A DNA stretch of 64,000 bases from Massilia pinisoli (lineage in GTDB: Bacteria > Pseudomonadota > Gammaproteobacteria > Burkholderiales > Burkholderiaceae_D): contig NZ_JANUGW010000004.1 in the NCBI RefSeq assembly GCF_024753285.1, positions 337,733 through 401,732 on the forward strand, read 5' to 3'. Below are positions 11,936-20,383 of the stretch, piece by piece (within the stretch, counting starts at the first letter, position 1; each line of letters starts with the position of its first letter). The translations under genes and the position numbers were made by a program. The notes under the pieces were generated by a model. That model was not told the DNA's origin and made no database searches. It saw only the letters and a program-made list of their open reading frames with translations.

Positions 11936-12766
11936 ATGAAAGTCGACCTCCACTGCCACTCCAACGTCTCCGACGGCGTGCTCGCTCCGGCCGCCGTGGC
12001 CACGTATGCCCGCAAGGGCGGCGTCGACGTGTGGGCACTGACGGACCACGACGAGCTCAAAGGCATCAAGGCCGCGCGCGCAAAAGCCGAGGAGCTGGGC
12101 ATGCGTTTCGTGTCCGGCGTGGAAATCTCCGTGACGTGGGCCGGCGCGACCGTGCACCTCGTCGGCCTGCGCATCGACGAAGACAATCCCACGTTGCTGC
12201 AAGGCCTCGCCGCCACGCGCAACGGGCGTGACGCGCGCGGGCGCGAGATCGCCGCGCAGCTGGACAAGGCCGGCATCCCGAACGCCTATGAAGGCGCGCT
12301 GAAATACGTCGGCAACCCCGACCTGCTGTCGCGCACCCACTTCGCGCGCTACCTGTGCGAGACGGGCGCCTGCTCCACGACGTCCGACGTGTTCCGGCGC
12401 TTCCTCACGGAAGGCAAGCCGGGCTACGTGCCGCACCGCTGGGCCACCTTGGCCGATGCGATGGGCTGGATCCGCGCCGCCGGCGGCATCCCCGTGATCG
12501 CGCATCCGGGCCGCTACCGCTTCGACGCGACGGCAGAGGGCGCGCTGTTCGACGAGTTCAAGCAGCTGGGCGGCAATGCGATCGAAGTCGTCACGGGCAG
12601 CCACACGCCGGACCAGTACGCCACGTATGCCGAGGTGGCGCGCCGCTACGGCTTCCTTGCGTCGCGCGGGACGGATTTTCACGCGCCGGGGGAGTCGCGC
12701 GTGGAGTTCGACCGGTTGCCGCAGTTGCCGGCCGGGGTGACGCCGGTCTGGCATGACTGGTTTTGA
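11936..12766 (+). CDS. PHP-domain phosphoesterase (RnaAM/YciV-type, nucleotide bisphosphate phosphatase)
   Basis: A 276-residue PHP-family metal-dependent phosphoesterase. The first metal motif is DLHCHSNVSDG at residues 4-14, followed by LTDHDELKG and VEISVTW. IAHPGRYRF and a C-terminal SRGTDFHAPGE complete the trinuclear site. Family members such as E. coli YciV (RnaAM) and Chromobacterium homologues hydrolyse 3',5'-nucleoside bisphosphates and can act as 5'-3' exonucleases on short RNA. The start MKVDLHCH was chosen because the motif begins at once, as in relatives. Confidence 0.9.
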   Translation: MKVDLHCHSNVSDGVLAPAAVATYARKGGVDVWALTDHDELKGIKAARAKAEELGMRFVSGVEISVTWAGATVHLVGLRIDEDNPTLLQGLAATRNGRDARGREIAAQLDKAGIPNAYEGALKYVGNPDLLSRTHFARYLCETGACSTTSDVFRRFLTEGKPGYVPHRWATLADAMGWIRAAGGIPVIAHPGRYRFDATAEGALFDEFKQLGGNAIEVVTGSHTPDQYATYAEVARRYGFLASRGTDFHAPGESRVEFDRLPQLPAGVTPVWHDWF

Positions 12767-12818
12767 ACGCTTGAACTTTCGGCATTCCGGCCTTATCTTG
12801 TCGGACTAATATTGAACC

Positions 12819-12862
12819 GTAGGGTGGGCGCGTCGGCGCAATGCAAACACGCGTGCCCACGC
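12819..12862. repeat. Diverged copy of the intergenic GTAGGGTGGGC repeat
   Basis: GTAGGGTGGGC at the left and GCCCACGC at the right form imperfect outer arms around a GC-rich middle. It resembles the GTAGGGTGGACGGC family. It also contains an ATG that would extend the htpX frame; the repeat nature argues against that start. Confidence 0.5.
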
Positions 12863-12882
12863 AACAGGAGATCCGTTCCAAC

Positions 12883-13782
12883 ATGAAGCGCATACTGCTG
12901 TTCCTCGCCACCAACCTCGCCGTCGTGTTGGTGCTGTCGATCGTGCTGAACGTCCTCGGCGTCGGCCGGGCCGTCGGCGTGCGCGGCATCAACGTCGGGG
13001 CATTGCTCGTGTTCTCGCTCGTCGTCGGCTTCACGGGCGCCATCGTGTCGCTGTTGATGAGCAAGCCGATGGCCAAGTGGTCGACCGGCGCCCGCGTCAT
13101 CGAGCAGCCGGGTAACGATTCGGAAGCGTGGCTCCTCCGCGTCGTAGGCAACCTCGCGCAGCGCGCCGGCATCGCCATGCCGGAAGTGGCCGTGTACGAC
13201 GGCGAGCCGAATGCGTTCGCCACCGGCGCGTTTAAAAATTCCGCACTGGTCGCCGTGTCGACGGGCCTGCTTGCGAACATGAACCGCGAGGAAGTGGAGG
13301 CCGTGCTGGGCCACGAGATCGCGCACGTGGCGAACGGTGACATGGTGACGCTCACGTTGATCCAGGGCGTCGTCAACACGTTCGTCGTGTTCCTCGCGCG
13401 CGTCGTCGGCTTCTTCGTCGACAGCGTCGTGCTCCGCCGCGGGAACGACGAGCGCGGGCCCGGCATCGGCTACGGGATCACCGTGTTCGTGTGCGAGATC
13501 CTGTTCGGCCTTGTCGCGTCGATGATCGTCGCGTGGTTCTCGCGCCAGCGCGAATTCCGCGCCGACGCCGGCTCCGCGCAGCTGCTGGGCAGCCCGCTGC
13601 CGATGCAGCATGCGCTCGCGCGCCTGGGCGGCCTGCAGCCGGGCGCGCTGCCGCAGTCGATGGCGGCGTCCGGCATTTCCGGCCACGGCAGCGGCTGGGG
13701 CGCGCTGTTCGCATCGCACCCGCCGATGGAAGAACGCATCGCGGCACTCCAGGCCCTGCGCCAGACGGGATTCGCGCGATGA
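12883..13782 (+). CDS. htpX: Membrane protease HtpX
   Basis: A 299-residue inner-membrane M48 zinc protease that removes damaged membrane proteins, working beside FtsH. Two N-terminal membrane helices span about residues 5-25 and 38-60. The zinc motif HEIAH is at residues 144-148, with the downstream [12 protein letters not shown] third-ligand segment, and further membrane segments lie between. The start MKRILLFL was chosen over an upstream ATG inside a repeat; an AGGAG lies upstream. Overlaps the next gene by four bases (ATGA). Confidence 0.95.
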   Translation: MKRILLFLATNLAVVLVLSIVLNVLGVGRAVGVRGINVGALLVFSLVVGFTGAIVSLLMSKPMAKWSTGARVIEQPGNDSEAWLLRVVGNLAQRAGIAMPEVAVYDGEPNAFATGAFKNSALVAVSTGLLANMNREEVEAVLGHEIAHVANGDMVTLTLIQGVVNTFVVFLARVVGFFVDSVVLRRGNDERGPGIGYGITVFVCEILFGLVASMIVAWFSRQREFRADAGSAQLLGSPLPMQHALARLGGLQPGALPQSMAASGISGHGSGWGALFASHPPMEERIAALQALRQTGFAR

Positions 13783-14402
13783 CCCAGTACTTCGAAGTCC
13801 ATCCGCAAAATCCGCAGGCGCGGCTGATCCGCCAGGCCGCGCAGATCATCCAGGCCGGCGGCATCGTCGCCGCGCCCACCGATTCCGCGTATGCGCTCGT
13901 GTGCCGCCTCGACGACAAGGCCGCCGTCGAAAAGCTGCGGCGCATCCGCGGCGTCGACGAGAAGCACCACCTCACCTTGCTCGTGCGCGACCTGTCCGAG
14001 ATCGCCACGTATGCCCGCGTCGACAACCGCCAGTACCGGCAACTGAAGGCCGTCACGCCGGGGCCGTACACGGTGATCCTGGAAGCGACGAAGGAAGTGC
14101 CGCGCCGCCTGTCGCACCCGTCGCGCAAGACGATCGGCATCCGGGTGCCGGAAAACGCGATCCTCCTGGCGCTGCTCGATGAGCTGGGCGAGCCGCTGAT
14201 CGGCACCACGTTGCAGCTGCCGGGGGACGACCAGATGCTGTCCGACCCGGACGAGGTGCGCGACCGCCTCGACCGCCAGATCGAACTCGTGATCGACGGC
14301 GGCGCCGGCACGCTGGAGCCCACGACGATCGTCGACCTCACCGGCCCCGACGCGGAACTCGTGCGCGCGGGCCGCGGCGACCCGGCCGCCTTCGGCCTGT
14401 AG
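13779..14402 (+). CDS. YciO/Sua5/YrdC family protein (threonylcarbamoyl-AMP synthase type)
   Basis: A 207-residue protein of the Sua5/YciO/YrdC family. The family makes threonylcarbamoyl-AMP for tRNA t6A, although the YciO branch is distinct from the essential YrdC. Typical features are the basic-cleft [10 protein letters not shown] segment, the [16 protein letters not shown] segment, [19 protein letters not shown] and a late TTIVDLTG. It starts within the htpX stop codon, so the two are probably co-translated. YciO function in the cell is less certain than YrdC function. Confidence 0.88.
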   Translation: MTQYFEVHPQNPQARLIRQAAQIIQAGGIVAAPTDSAYALVCRLDDKAAVEKLRRIRGVDEKHHLTLLVRDLSEIATYARVDNRQYRQLKAVTPGPYTVILEATKEVPRRLSHPSRKTIGIRVPENAILLALLDELGEPLIGTTLQLPGDDQMLSDPDEVRDRLDRQIELVIDGGAGTLEPTTIVDLTGPDAELVRAGRGDPAAFGL

Positions 14403-14445
14403 GGCGCCGCCGGTCCGGTCGCGCGCTCTGATAGAATCGCAGTTT

Positions 14446-15117
14446 ATGGATGAACTTATACGCAACTTGGCGGTCTACGCACTGCCGGTCCTCTTTGCGA
14501 TCACGATGCACGACGCCGCCCAGGCATTCGTCGCAAAGCGCTTCGGGGACAATACCGCCCACGCCGCAGGGCGTACCACGCTCAACCCGCTGGCCCACAT
14601 CGATCCCGTCGGCACCATCCTGATCCCGGTCGTGATGTACCTGATGTCCGGCTTCGTGTTCGGCTACGCGAAACCGCTGCCGATCAATTACGGCCAGATG
14701 CGCCATCCGAAGCGCGACATGGCATGGGTCGCGCTGTCCGGCCCGGGCGCCAATTTCCTGATGGCGCTGATATGGGTTCTGCTGGGCATCTTCCTCGACT
14801 ACTTCAGCGTGCAGGAGTCGTTCCCGCACCTCGTGGCGGATGCCGGCCTGAAGACGAATCTGTGGCTGATGGCGTTCAACCTGCTGCCGATCCCGTCGAT
14901 GGATGGCGGCCGCGTGCTGTTTTCGATCCTGCCGCACAAGGCCGCGTTCCAGTTCGCGCGTCTGGAGCCGTACAGCTTCATCATCCTGCTGGCACTGATC
15001 TTCCTGCCGCGGATCGGGTTCCCGAACGTGATCGGCTACTGGCTGTTCTTCGTCGAGCTGATCGCGAAGCTGCTGCTGCACCTGATCGTCTCCCCCCTGA
15101 ACATTCTCCTGACCTGA
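14446..15117 (+). CDS. Site-2-protease-like (M50) membrane protein with degenerate zinc motif
   Basis: A 223-residue multi-pass membrane protein with the M50 layout: a first helix containing the zinc motif, the conserved RTTLNPLAHIDPVGTIL segment and the NLLPIPSMDGGRV segment with Asp153 as third ligand. The usual HExxH reads HDAAQ (residues 22-26) here, so the catalytic Glu is Asp and the second His is Gln. The protein may be inactive or altered, although everything else is well preserved. Its start lies 43 bases after the YciO gene, with a TAGAAT -10-like element just upstream, and trpS follows in 7 bases. Confidence 0.85.
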   Translation: MDELIRNLAVYALPVLFAITMHDAAQAFVAKRFGDNTAHAAGRTTLNPLAHIDPVGTILIPVVMYLMSGFVFGYAKPLPINYGQMRHPKRDMAWVALSGPGANFLMALIWVLLGIFLDYFSVQESFPHLVADAGLKTNLWLMAFNLLPIPSMDGGRVLFSILPHKAAFQFARLEPYSFIILLALIFLPRIGFPNVIGYWLFFVELIAKLLLHLIVSPLNILLT

Positions 15118-15124
15118 GATCGCT

Positions 15125-16327
15125 ATGTTTCCCGACCGTGTCGTTTCCGGCATGCGCCCCACCGGGCTGATGCACCTTGGCCACTACCATGGCGCGCTGA
15201 AGAACTGGATCCGCATGCAGTCCGAACTGCCGTGCCTGTTCTTCGTCGCCGACTGGCACGCGCTGACCACGCACTACGATGACCCCACGATCATCGAGAA
15301 GAGCACCTGGGACATGGTGATCGACTGGCTGGCGGCCGGCATCGACCCGGCGCAGGCCACGATCTTCATCCAGTCGAAGGTGCCGGAGCACGCGGAACTG
15401 CATTTGCTGCTGTCGATGGCGACGCCGCTCGGCTGGCTCGAGCGCGTGCCGACGTACAAGGACCAGATCGAGAACCTCGCCAACCGCGACCTCGCCACGT
15501 ACGGCTTCCTCGGCTACCCGCTGCTGCAGGCGGCCGACGTGCTGATCTACCGCGCCACGCAGGTGCCCGTGGGCGAAGACCAGGTGCCGCACATCGAGAT
15601 GATGCGCGAGATCGCACGCCGTTTTAACCACCTGTACGGCAAGGAACCGGGCTTCGAGCAGAAGGCGCTGGAAGCCGTCAAAAAACTCGGCAGCAAGCGC
15701 GCCAAGCTGTACGCGGAATTGCGCACGGCGTACCAGCAGGATGGCGACGACGCGGCGCTGGAGCAGGCGCAGGCCATGCTGGACGAGGCGGGCAGCCTGT
15801 CGAACATCGACCGCGAGCGCCTGTTCGGCTATCTCGAGGGCAGCCGCAAGATCATCCTCGTCGAGCCGCAGGTCAAGCTGACGGAAGCGTCACGCCTGCC
15901 GGGTCTCGACGGCCGCAAGATGTCGAAGAGCTACGGCAATTCGATCTCGCTGCGCGAAGATCCGGAATCCGTCACGAAGAAGATCCGCACGATGCCGACC
16001 GACCCCGCGCGCGTGCGCCGCAGCGACGCGGGCGACCCGCTGAAATGCCCCGTGTGGCAGCTGCACGAAGTCTATTCCGACGCGGACACGAAAGACTGGG
16101 TCATGAAGGGCTGCACGAGCGCCGGCATCGGCTGCCTCGAGTGCAAGCAGCCCGTCGTGGATGCCGTGCTGGCCGAGCAGGAACCGATGCACGAGCGTGC
16201 CCAGCAATACGTCGACGACCCGTCGCTCGTGCGCGCCATCGTCGCCGACGGCTGCGAGAAGGCCCGCAAGCTGGCGCAGGAAACGATGCGCGACGTGCGC
16301 GAAGCCATGGGTCTGTCGTACACCTGA
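15125..16327 (+). CDS. trpS: Tryptophan--tRNA ligase
   Basis: Charges tRNA-Trp with tryptophan in the cytoplasm. The protein is 400 residues. The HIGH-like signature is in GLMHLGHYHGAL near residue 16, and the KMSKS loop is KMSKSYGN at residues 265-272. It is longer than the 330-residue E. coli enzyme, through a middle insertion of about 60-70 residues that is common in betaproteobacterial forms (KKLGSKRAKLYAELRTAYQQD region). Its stop overlaps the start of the methyltransferase gene. Confidence 0.96.
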   Translation: MFPDRVVSGMRPTGLMHLGHYHGALKNWIRMQSELPCLFFVADWHALTTHYDDPTIIEKSTWDMVIDWLAAGIDPAQATIFIQSKVPEHAELHLLLSMATPLGWLERVPTYKDQIENLANRDLATYGFLGYPLLQAADVLIYRATQVPVGEDQVPHIEMMREIARRFNHLYGKEPGFEQKALEAVKKLGSKRAKLYAELRTAYQQDGDDAALEQAQAMLDEAGSLSNIDRERLFGYLEGSRKIILVEPQVKLTEASRLPGLDGRKMSKSYGNSISLREDPESVTKKIRTMPTDPARVRRSDAGDPLKCPVWQLHEVYSDADTKDWVMKGCTSAGIGCLECKQPVVDAVLAEQEPMHERAQQYVDDPSLVRAIVADGCEKARKLAQETMRDVREAMGLSYT

Positions 16328-16881
16328 TGCACGGCGCGACCGACACTCCATCGACCTGGGTCGCGCGCTGGGCGCCGGCGATCCCGCACGGCGAGGTGCT
16401 CGACCTCGCGTGCGGCGGCGGGCGCCACGCGCGCCTGCTGGCGGCGCTCGGTCACCCCGTGCAGGCCGTCGACCGCGACGCCACGGCATTGGCGCAGGCG
16501 GCCGGGCCCGGCATCACGACCATGCAGCACGACCTGGAAGCCGACGGCGCGGCCTGGCCGTTCGCACCGCGCCGCTTCGCCGGCGTCGTCGTCACGAACT
16601 ACCTGCATTGCCCGCTGTTCGCGCACCTTGCCGCCGCGCTGGCGCCGGACGGGATCCTGATTTACGAAACCTTCGCGCAGGGGAACGAACGCTTCGGCAA
16701 GCCATCGAATCCGGCGTTCCTGCTGGCGCCCGGCGAGTTGCTGAAGATGGCGCTCGCCCACGGCTTGCGGGTGCTGGCGTACGAGGATGGCGTCGTCGAC
16801 GCGCCCCGTCCCGCGCGCGTGCAGCGGCTGTGCGCGGCGGCGCCGGACGTCGATCCCGGGAGCGTCCGGCTCGACACCTGA
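16327..16881 (+). CDS. Class I SAM-dependent methyltransferase
   Basis: A 184-residue methyltransferase. The SAM-binding glycine motif VLDLACGGGRHARLL is near residue 25. AVDRDATAL (post-II acidic), then the VVVTNYLHCPL and PDGILIYETFA segments, match the Rossmann-like core. It is of the tellurite-resistance TehB-like or small-molecule class; substrate unknown. The start ATG overlaps the trpS stop, indicating translational coupling. Confidence 0.85.
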   Translation: MHGATDTPSTWVARWAPAIPHGEVLDLACGGGRHARLLAALGHPVQAVDRDATALAQAAGPGITTMQHDLEADGAAWPFAPRRFAGVVVTNYLHCPLFAHLAAALAPDGILIYETFAQGNERFGKPSNPAFLLAPGELLKMALAHGLRVLAYEDGVVDAPRPARVQRLCAAAPDVDPGSVRLDT

Positions 16882-16952
16882 CGGAGATGTAACGAACCTG
16901 TAACCATGCCATTTATATGGTGTGGAATGAACCATAACACCAGGCTATCCGC

Positions 16953-16958
16953 TACAAT
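16953..16958 (+). promoter_or_regulatory. Candidate -10 element for dapA
   Basis: TACAAT lies 36 bases before the dapA start in an AT-richer gap. The -35 region is unclear. Confidence 0.35.
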
Positions 16959-16993
16959 CGACATTTATTTATTAACGGCACGGTCCACTGATT

Positions 16994-17890
16994 ATGATTA
17001 AGGGCAGCATAGTAGCAATCGTCACACCGATGTTCGAGGATGGAAGTTTGGACAGGGACAGCCTGCGCAAACTGCTCGACTGGCATGTGGCGGAAGGTAC
17101 GGACGCAATCTGCATCGTCGGTACGACCGGCGAGTCGGCCACCGTGAGCCCGGACGAACACTGCGAACTGATCAAGCTGGCGGTCGACCACATCGCCGGC
17201 CGCATCCCGGTCATGGCCGGCACGGGCGGCAATTCGACGGCCGAAGCGATCGCGCTGACGCGCCACGCCAAGGAAGTCGGTGCCGACGCCTCGCTGCAGG
17301 TCGTCCCGTACTACAACCGTCCGTCGCAGGAAGGCATGTATCGCCACTTCAAGGCGATCGCCGAATCGACCGACCTGCCCGTGTATCTGTACAACGTGCC
17401 GGGCCGTACCGTGGCCGACATGAGCAACGAGACGGTGGTGCGCCTGGCCGCCATCGACAACATCGTTGGCATCAAGGATGCGACGGGCAACCTCGCGCGC
17501 TGCATCGAGCTGCTGCGCGACATCGACCGTTCGTTCGCCGGCAAGGGCAAATCGTTCGGCGTGTTCTCGGGCGACGATGCGAGCGCGCTGGCGCTGATGC
17601 TGTGCGGCGGCGCCGGCAACATCTCCGTGTCCGCGAACGTGGCACCCCGTGCGATGGCCGAGATGTGCAAGGCGGCGCTCGCCGGCGACGCCGCGCGCGC
17701 GATCGAGATCAACAACCGCGTGCTGGACCTGCACAGCAAGCTGTTCGTCGAGCCGAACCCGGTGCCGGTGAAATGGGCACTGGCCGAGATGGGCAAGATG
17801 CCGCCCGGCCTGCGCCTGCCGCTGGCGCCGCTGGCCGCGCAATACCACGACACGGTACGCGCCGCATTGCGCGCTTCCGGCGTCCTTTGA
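16994..17890 (+). CDS. dapA: 4-hydroxy-tetrahydrodipicolinate synthase
   Basis: Condenses pyruvate and aspartate semialdehyde at the first committed step of lysine and diaminopimelate synthesis, feeding peptidoglycan. The protein is 298 residues. The Schiff-base Lys161 is in VGIKDATGN, the catalytic Tyr133 is in YLYNVPGRT, and the GTTGES motif begins at residue 43. It is followed by bamC, historically called dapX, the standard order in many proteobacteria. Confidence 0.97.
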   Translation: MIKGSIVAIVTPMFEDGSLDRDSLRKLLDWHVAEGTDAICIVGTTGESATVSPDEHCELIKLAVDHIAGRIPVMAGTGGNSTAEAIALTRHAKEVGADASLQVVPYYNRPSQEGMYRHFKAIAESTDLPVYLYNVPGRTVADMSNETVVRLAAIDNIVGIKDATGNLARCIELLRDIDRSFAGKGKSFGVFSGDDASALALMLCGGAGNISVSANVAPRAMAEMCKAALAGDAARAIEINNRVLDLHSKLFVEPNPVPVKWALAEMGKMPPGLRLPLAPLAAQYHDTVRAALRASGVL

Positions 17891-17931
17891 TAACGGTCCC
17901 CGGACCCTGCTGCATTACCAGCTTTAACGAC

Positions 17932-19062
17932 ATGACGAATCGCAAGATGATGACTTCCACCGCAGCCCGCACCGTGGCGCTGACCGCCATCGCGTTCAGC
18001 CTGGCCGCGTGCACGACCGTGTTCGAATCCGACAAGGTGGACTACAAGGCTTCCAAGAAGGCGGCCCCGCTGGACATCCCGCCCGACCTGACGCAACTGC
18101 AAAAGGACAACCGCTACGCCGTGCCGGATGGCCGCGGCGTCGCGACGGCCTCGGGCTTCCAGCAGCAGCGCAGCACCGCACCGGCCATCGCGGCCGCGTC
18201 CGGCGAGCAGATCGGGCAAGTGCCTACCGACACGATCCGCATCGAGCGCAACGGCAACCAGCGCTGGCTCGTGATCAAGGAAACGCCGGAGCAACTGTGG
18301 CCGCAGCTGCTGGAGTTCTGGCATAACTCGGGCTTCACCGTCGAGACCGAGTCGCCGCAGACCGGCATCATGGAAACGAACTGGGCCGAGAACCGCGCCA
18401 AGATCCCGCAGGACTTCATCCGCCGCACGATCGGCAAGGTGTTCGATTCCGCGTATTCGACGGGCGAGCGCGACAAGTTCCGCACCCGCCTCGAGCGCCG
18501 TGCCGACGGCACGACCGAGATCTACATCAGCCACCGCGGCGCCGAGGAAGTGCTGACGGGTCCGCAGAAGGAAACGACGACGTGGACCGCGCGTCCGAAC
18601 GATCCGGAGCTGGAAGCGGAATTCCTGGGCCGCCTGATGGCCCAGCTGACGGGTACGAAGGTCAAGGACGCGACGGCATTCGTGACGAACGCGCCGCTGG
18701 AGCCGCAGCACGCGAAGCTGGAAGGCAACAAGGTCGTCGTCGACGAAGTCTTCGACCGTGCCTGGCGCCGCGTGGGCCTGGCGCTGGACCGCGTCGGCTT
18801 CACCGTCGAAGACCGCGACCGCGTGCAGGGCATCTACTACGTGCGCTACGTCGATCCGGACGCCGTCAAGAAGGAAGGCTTCTTCAGCAAGCTGTTCGGC
18901 AGCGACGACAAGAACAAGGAAGCGCAGAAGTACCGCGTGCTCGTCTCGACCGTGCAGGGCGCGACGTCGACCGACGTCACCGTGCAGACGAATGACGGCA
19001 AGCCGGACACGTCGCCGACCGGTGCGAAGATCCTCAAGCTGCTGGCGGACGAGCTGAAGTAA
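17932..19062 (+). CDS. bamC: Outer membrane assembly lipoprotein BamC (NlpB)
   Basis: A 376-residue lipoprotein of the BAM complex, which inserts beta-barrels into the outer membrane. The signal peptide ends in a lipobox-like SLAAC. The unstructured, conserved N-terminal part (YKASKKAAPLDIPPDLTQL) that binds BamD follows, and then two helix-grip domains (LVIKETPEQLWPQLLEFW and VVVDEVFDRAWRRVGLALD). It lies 41 bases after dapA. The start is uncertain by a few codons because three in-frame ATGs occur and no clear ribosome site is seen. Confidence 0.93.
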   Translation: MTNRKMMTSTAARTVALTAIAFSLAACTTVFESDKVDYKASKKAAPLDIPPDLTQLQKDNRYAVPDGRGVATASGFQQQRSTAPAIAAASGEQIGQVPTDTIRIERNGNQRWLVIKETPEQLWPQLLEFWHNSGFTVETESPQTGIMETNWAENRAKIPQDFIRRTIGKVFDSAYSTGERDKFRTRLERRADGTTEIYISHRGAEEVLTGPQKETTTWTARPNDPELEAEFLGRLMAQLTGTKVKDATAFVTNAPLEPQHAKLEGNKVVVDEVFDRAWRRVGLALDRVGFTVEDRDRVQGIYYVRYVDPDAVKKEGFFSKLFGSDDKNKEAQKYRVLVSTVQGATSTDVTVQTNDGKPDTSPTGAKILKLLADELK

Positions 19063-19080
19063 TCGCGTTTCGCGCAAATA

Positions 19081-19107
19081 AAAAACCGGCCGCTGGCCGG
19101 TTTTTTT
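19081..19107 (+). terminator. Intrinsic terminator after bamC
   Basis: An 11-base stem (AAAAACCGGCC, GCT loop, GGCCGGTTTTT) is followed by more Ts. A classic strong rho-independent terminator. Confidence 0.93.
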
Positions 19108-19129
19108 ATTGGACGACGCCGCATTACGG

Positions 19130-19264
19130 GTAGGGTGGACGGCTGCGCCGTCCACGCGTCCAACCAGTGCCGATCGATCGCGCGATATGCATCTGTCCCT
19201 TGAACGCGTGGACGGCGCGAGCGCCAGCAATAAGCGGCATTCGCGTTATAGCCGTCCACTCTAC
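19130..19264. repeat. Nested inverted-repeat element with two pairs of arms
   Basis: Outer arms are GTAGGGTGGACGGC (19130-19143) and GCCGTCCACTCTAC (19251-19264, one mismatch). Inner arms are GCCGTCCACGCGT (19147-19159) and ACGCGTGGACGGC (19204-19216), a perfect 13-base match. The arms can also pair with their neighbours. The spacer between the inner arms holds no open frame. It looks like a composite of the GTAGGGTGGACGGC repeat family lying between two terminators. Confidence 0.7.
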
Positions 19265-19301
19265 GCAAATGCGCGTGCGTAAGCAGGACCGTACAGGCGT
19301 A

Positions 19302-19329
19302 AAAAAACCGGCCCGCAGGCCGGTTTTTT
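19302..19329. terminator. Intrinsic terminator for the Ala/Pro lipoprotein gene (bidirectional)
   Basis: A perfect 12-base stem (AAAAAACCGGCC, CGCA loop, GGCCGGTTTTTT) has T-runs on both strands. It ends the minus-strand lipoprotein gene 15 bases after its stop. Confidence 0.9.
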
Positions 19330-19343
19330 CAGAGCGATTCGAA

Positions 19344-19616
19344 TTACTTCGAAGCAGCCGGAGCAGCAGCAGCCGAAGCGGCTTCAGCAGCAGCCGAAGC
19401 AGCCGAAGCAGCAGCCGACGCAGCCGAAGCGGCAGCGTCAGCAGCGGCCGGAGCAGCCGGGGTAGCGGCAGCGTCAGCAGCCGGAGCGGCCGGAGCAGCA
19501 GCCGGAGCGGTGGTCTCAGCAGCCGGAGCCGCCGGGGTCACGGTGGTTTCTTCTTTCTTCGAGCAGGCAGCCAGAGCAACAGCCAGCAGGGAAACGATCA
19601 GCAGAGATTTTTTCAT
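19344..19616 (-). CDS. Small Ala/Pro-rich lipoprotein
   Basis: A 90-residue protein: a clean lipoprotein signal (MKKSLLIVSLLAVALAAC, Cys18 lipidated), then SKKEETT, then about 65 residues almost wholly of Ala, Pro, Thr and Ser. The tail changes from Pro-rich to ASAASAAA-type repeats. It is likely an abundant envelope lipoprotein with a flexible or helical tail. It has its own promoter (TATAAT) and a strong terminator. The DNA is a slippery GCAGCC-rich repeat, so its length probably varies between strains. Function unknown. Confidence 0.85.
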   Translation of the reverse strand: MKKSLLIVSLLAVALAACSKKEETTVTPAAPAAETTAPAAAPAAPAADAAATPAAPAAADAAASAASAAASAASAAAEAASAAAAPAASK

Positions 19617-19654
19617 GGTTTTTCCTTAATTGATTCAAAAGGGTGGTGCGATGA

Positions 19655-19672
19655 ATAATTACCGGTAATTAT
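19655..19672. promoter_or_regulatory. Perfect 18-base palindrome upstream of the lipoprotein gene
   Basis: ATAATTACCGGTAATTAT is fully self-complementary and lies about 38 bases before the lipoprotein start, inside its 5' leader. It could be an operator or a leader hairpin. Confidence 0.45.
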
Positions 19673-19746
19673 CGCTCGTCAGGAATTCTCTTGTTTGTAT
19701 ACTTTGGAAAAAGTGCCTACAGACAACGGAACCTTCCTAACCCGAT

Positions 19747-19752
19747 ATTATA
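19747..19752 (-). promoter_or_regulatory. Candidate -10 of the Ala/Pro lipoprotein gene
   Basis: A perfect TATAAT on the minus strand lies about 130 bases before the start. TTGACA is also present but 32 bases away, too far to be its partner. Confidence 0.45.
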
Positions 19753-19890
19753 GCCAAATTTACTGAATCGCAATAGAAAAGTCGTGTCAAGACGTAACAG
19801 TTGCCAGAACGGGCAACATTCATTTTCTGGCAACGGGATGCCGCCGTCCGTGCGCTAGTTCTCATAGGAGAAAACACGCAACACATGTAA

Positions 19891-20370
19891 TTACAGCCCG
19901 GTAACACTTGTCTGCAGGCCAGGCTGTGATTCTGCCCAAATCGCGTCGAAACGCTGGCGCGACAACTCGGTTTGTTGCGGTGCGTCAAAAGCGGCCTCAC
20001 CGCGCAGGTGATCGCTGTGGAAGCGCCGCACGATATGCTGGTCGTCCGCGATGCAGAACGAATCCGTGAGCGATCGCAACCCGCGCGGCGTGCGCCGGCA
20101 TTCGATGCCGTGCGCATAGTCCTGCAACAGCCGGATGAAACGCGGCGCCTCGCGTTCCAGATACGCCGGGTCGTGCAGCGCGAGGCGCAGCTGGCCGCCG
20201 CCGTGCAGGAAGCGGCGCAGCGTGGCATCGACGTCCGGCGCGCCCAGCCGGAACAGGGCGAAATCCGGATCGAACATGACGAGCGTCGCCTGCGCGCGCG
20301 CCAGCACCGCGCCCAGATGCTGCTGGAACGCGGCGCGGGTGTCGAAGGGCAGGAGCACGGGATCCGTCAT
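19891..20370 (-). CDS. Conserved hypothetical protein, phospholipase-D-like C-terminal pattern
   Basis: A 159-residue cytosolic protein. The body reads like half of a phospholipase-D-like domain without the HKD motif: a LVMFDPDFALFRLGAPD strand, a LRRFLHGGGQLRLALHD strand, then DSFCIADDQHIVRRFH and a final FDAIWAES helix. Catalytic residues were not identified. The start MTDPVLLP was chosen because the upstream frame lies inside the ribosomal oxygenase gene, whose stop is 13 bases away. The two genes are probably co-transcribed. Function unknown. Confidence 0.75.
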   Translation of the reverse strand: MTDPVLLPFDTRAAFQQHLGAVLARAQATLVMFDPDFALFRLGAPDVDATLRRFLHGGGQLRLALHDPAYLEREAPRFIRLLQDYAHGIECRRTPRGLRSLTDSFCIADDQHIVRRFHSDHLRGEAAFDAPQQTELSRQRFDAIWAESQPGLQTSVTGL

Positions 20371-20383
20371 GATCAGTACATTA

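Noticed and set aside
10697..12754. 685-residue minus-strand open frame across two plus-strand genes
   Set aside because: Spans the alpha/beta hydrolase and PHP genes in antisense, Arg/Val/Gln-rich without domains.
12841..12882. Upstream start for htpX
   Set aside because: The ATG lies inside an intergenic repeat unit; the MKRILL start matches HtpX N-termini.
17311..19230. 639-residue minus-strand open frame across dapA and bamC
   Set aside because: Antisense to two certain genes and a terminator; no motif.
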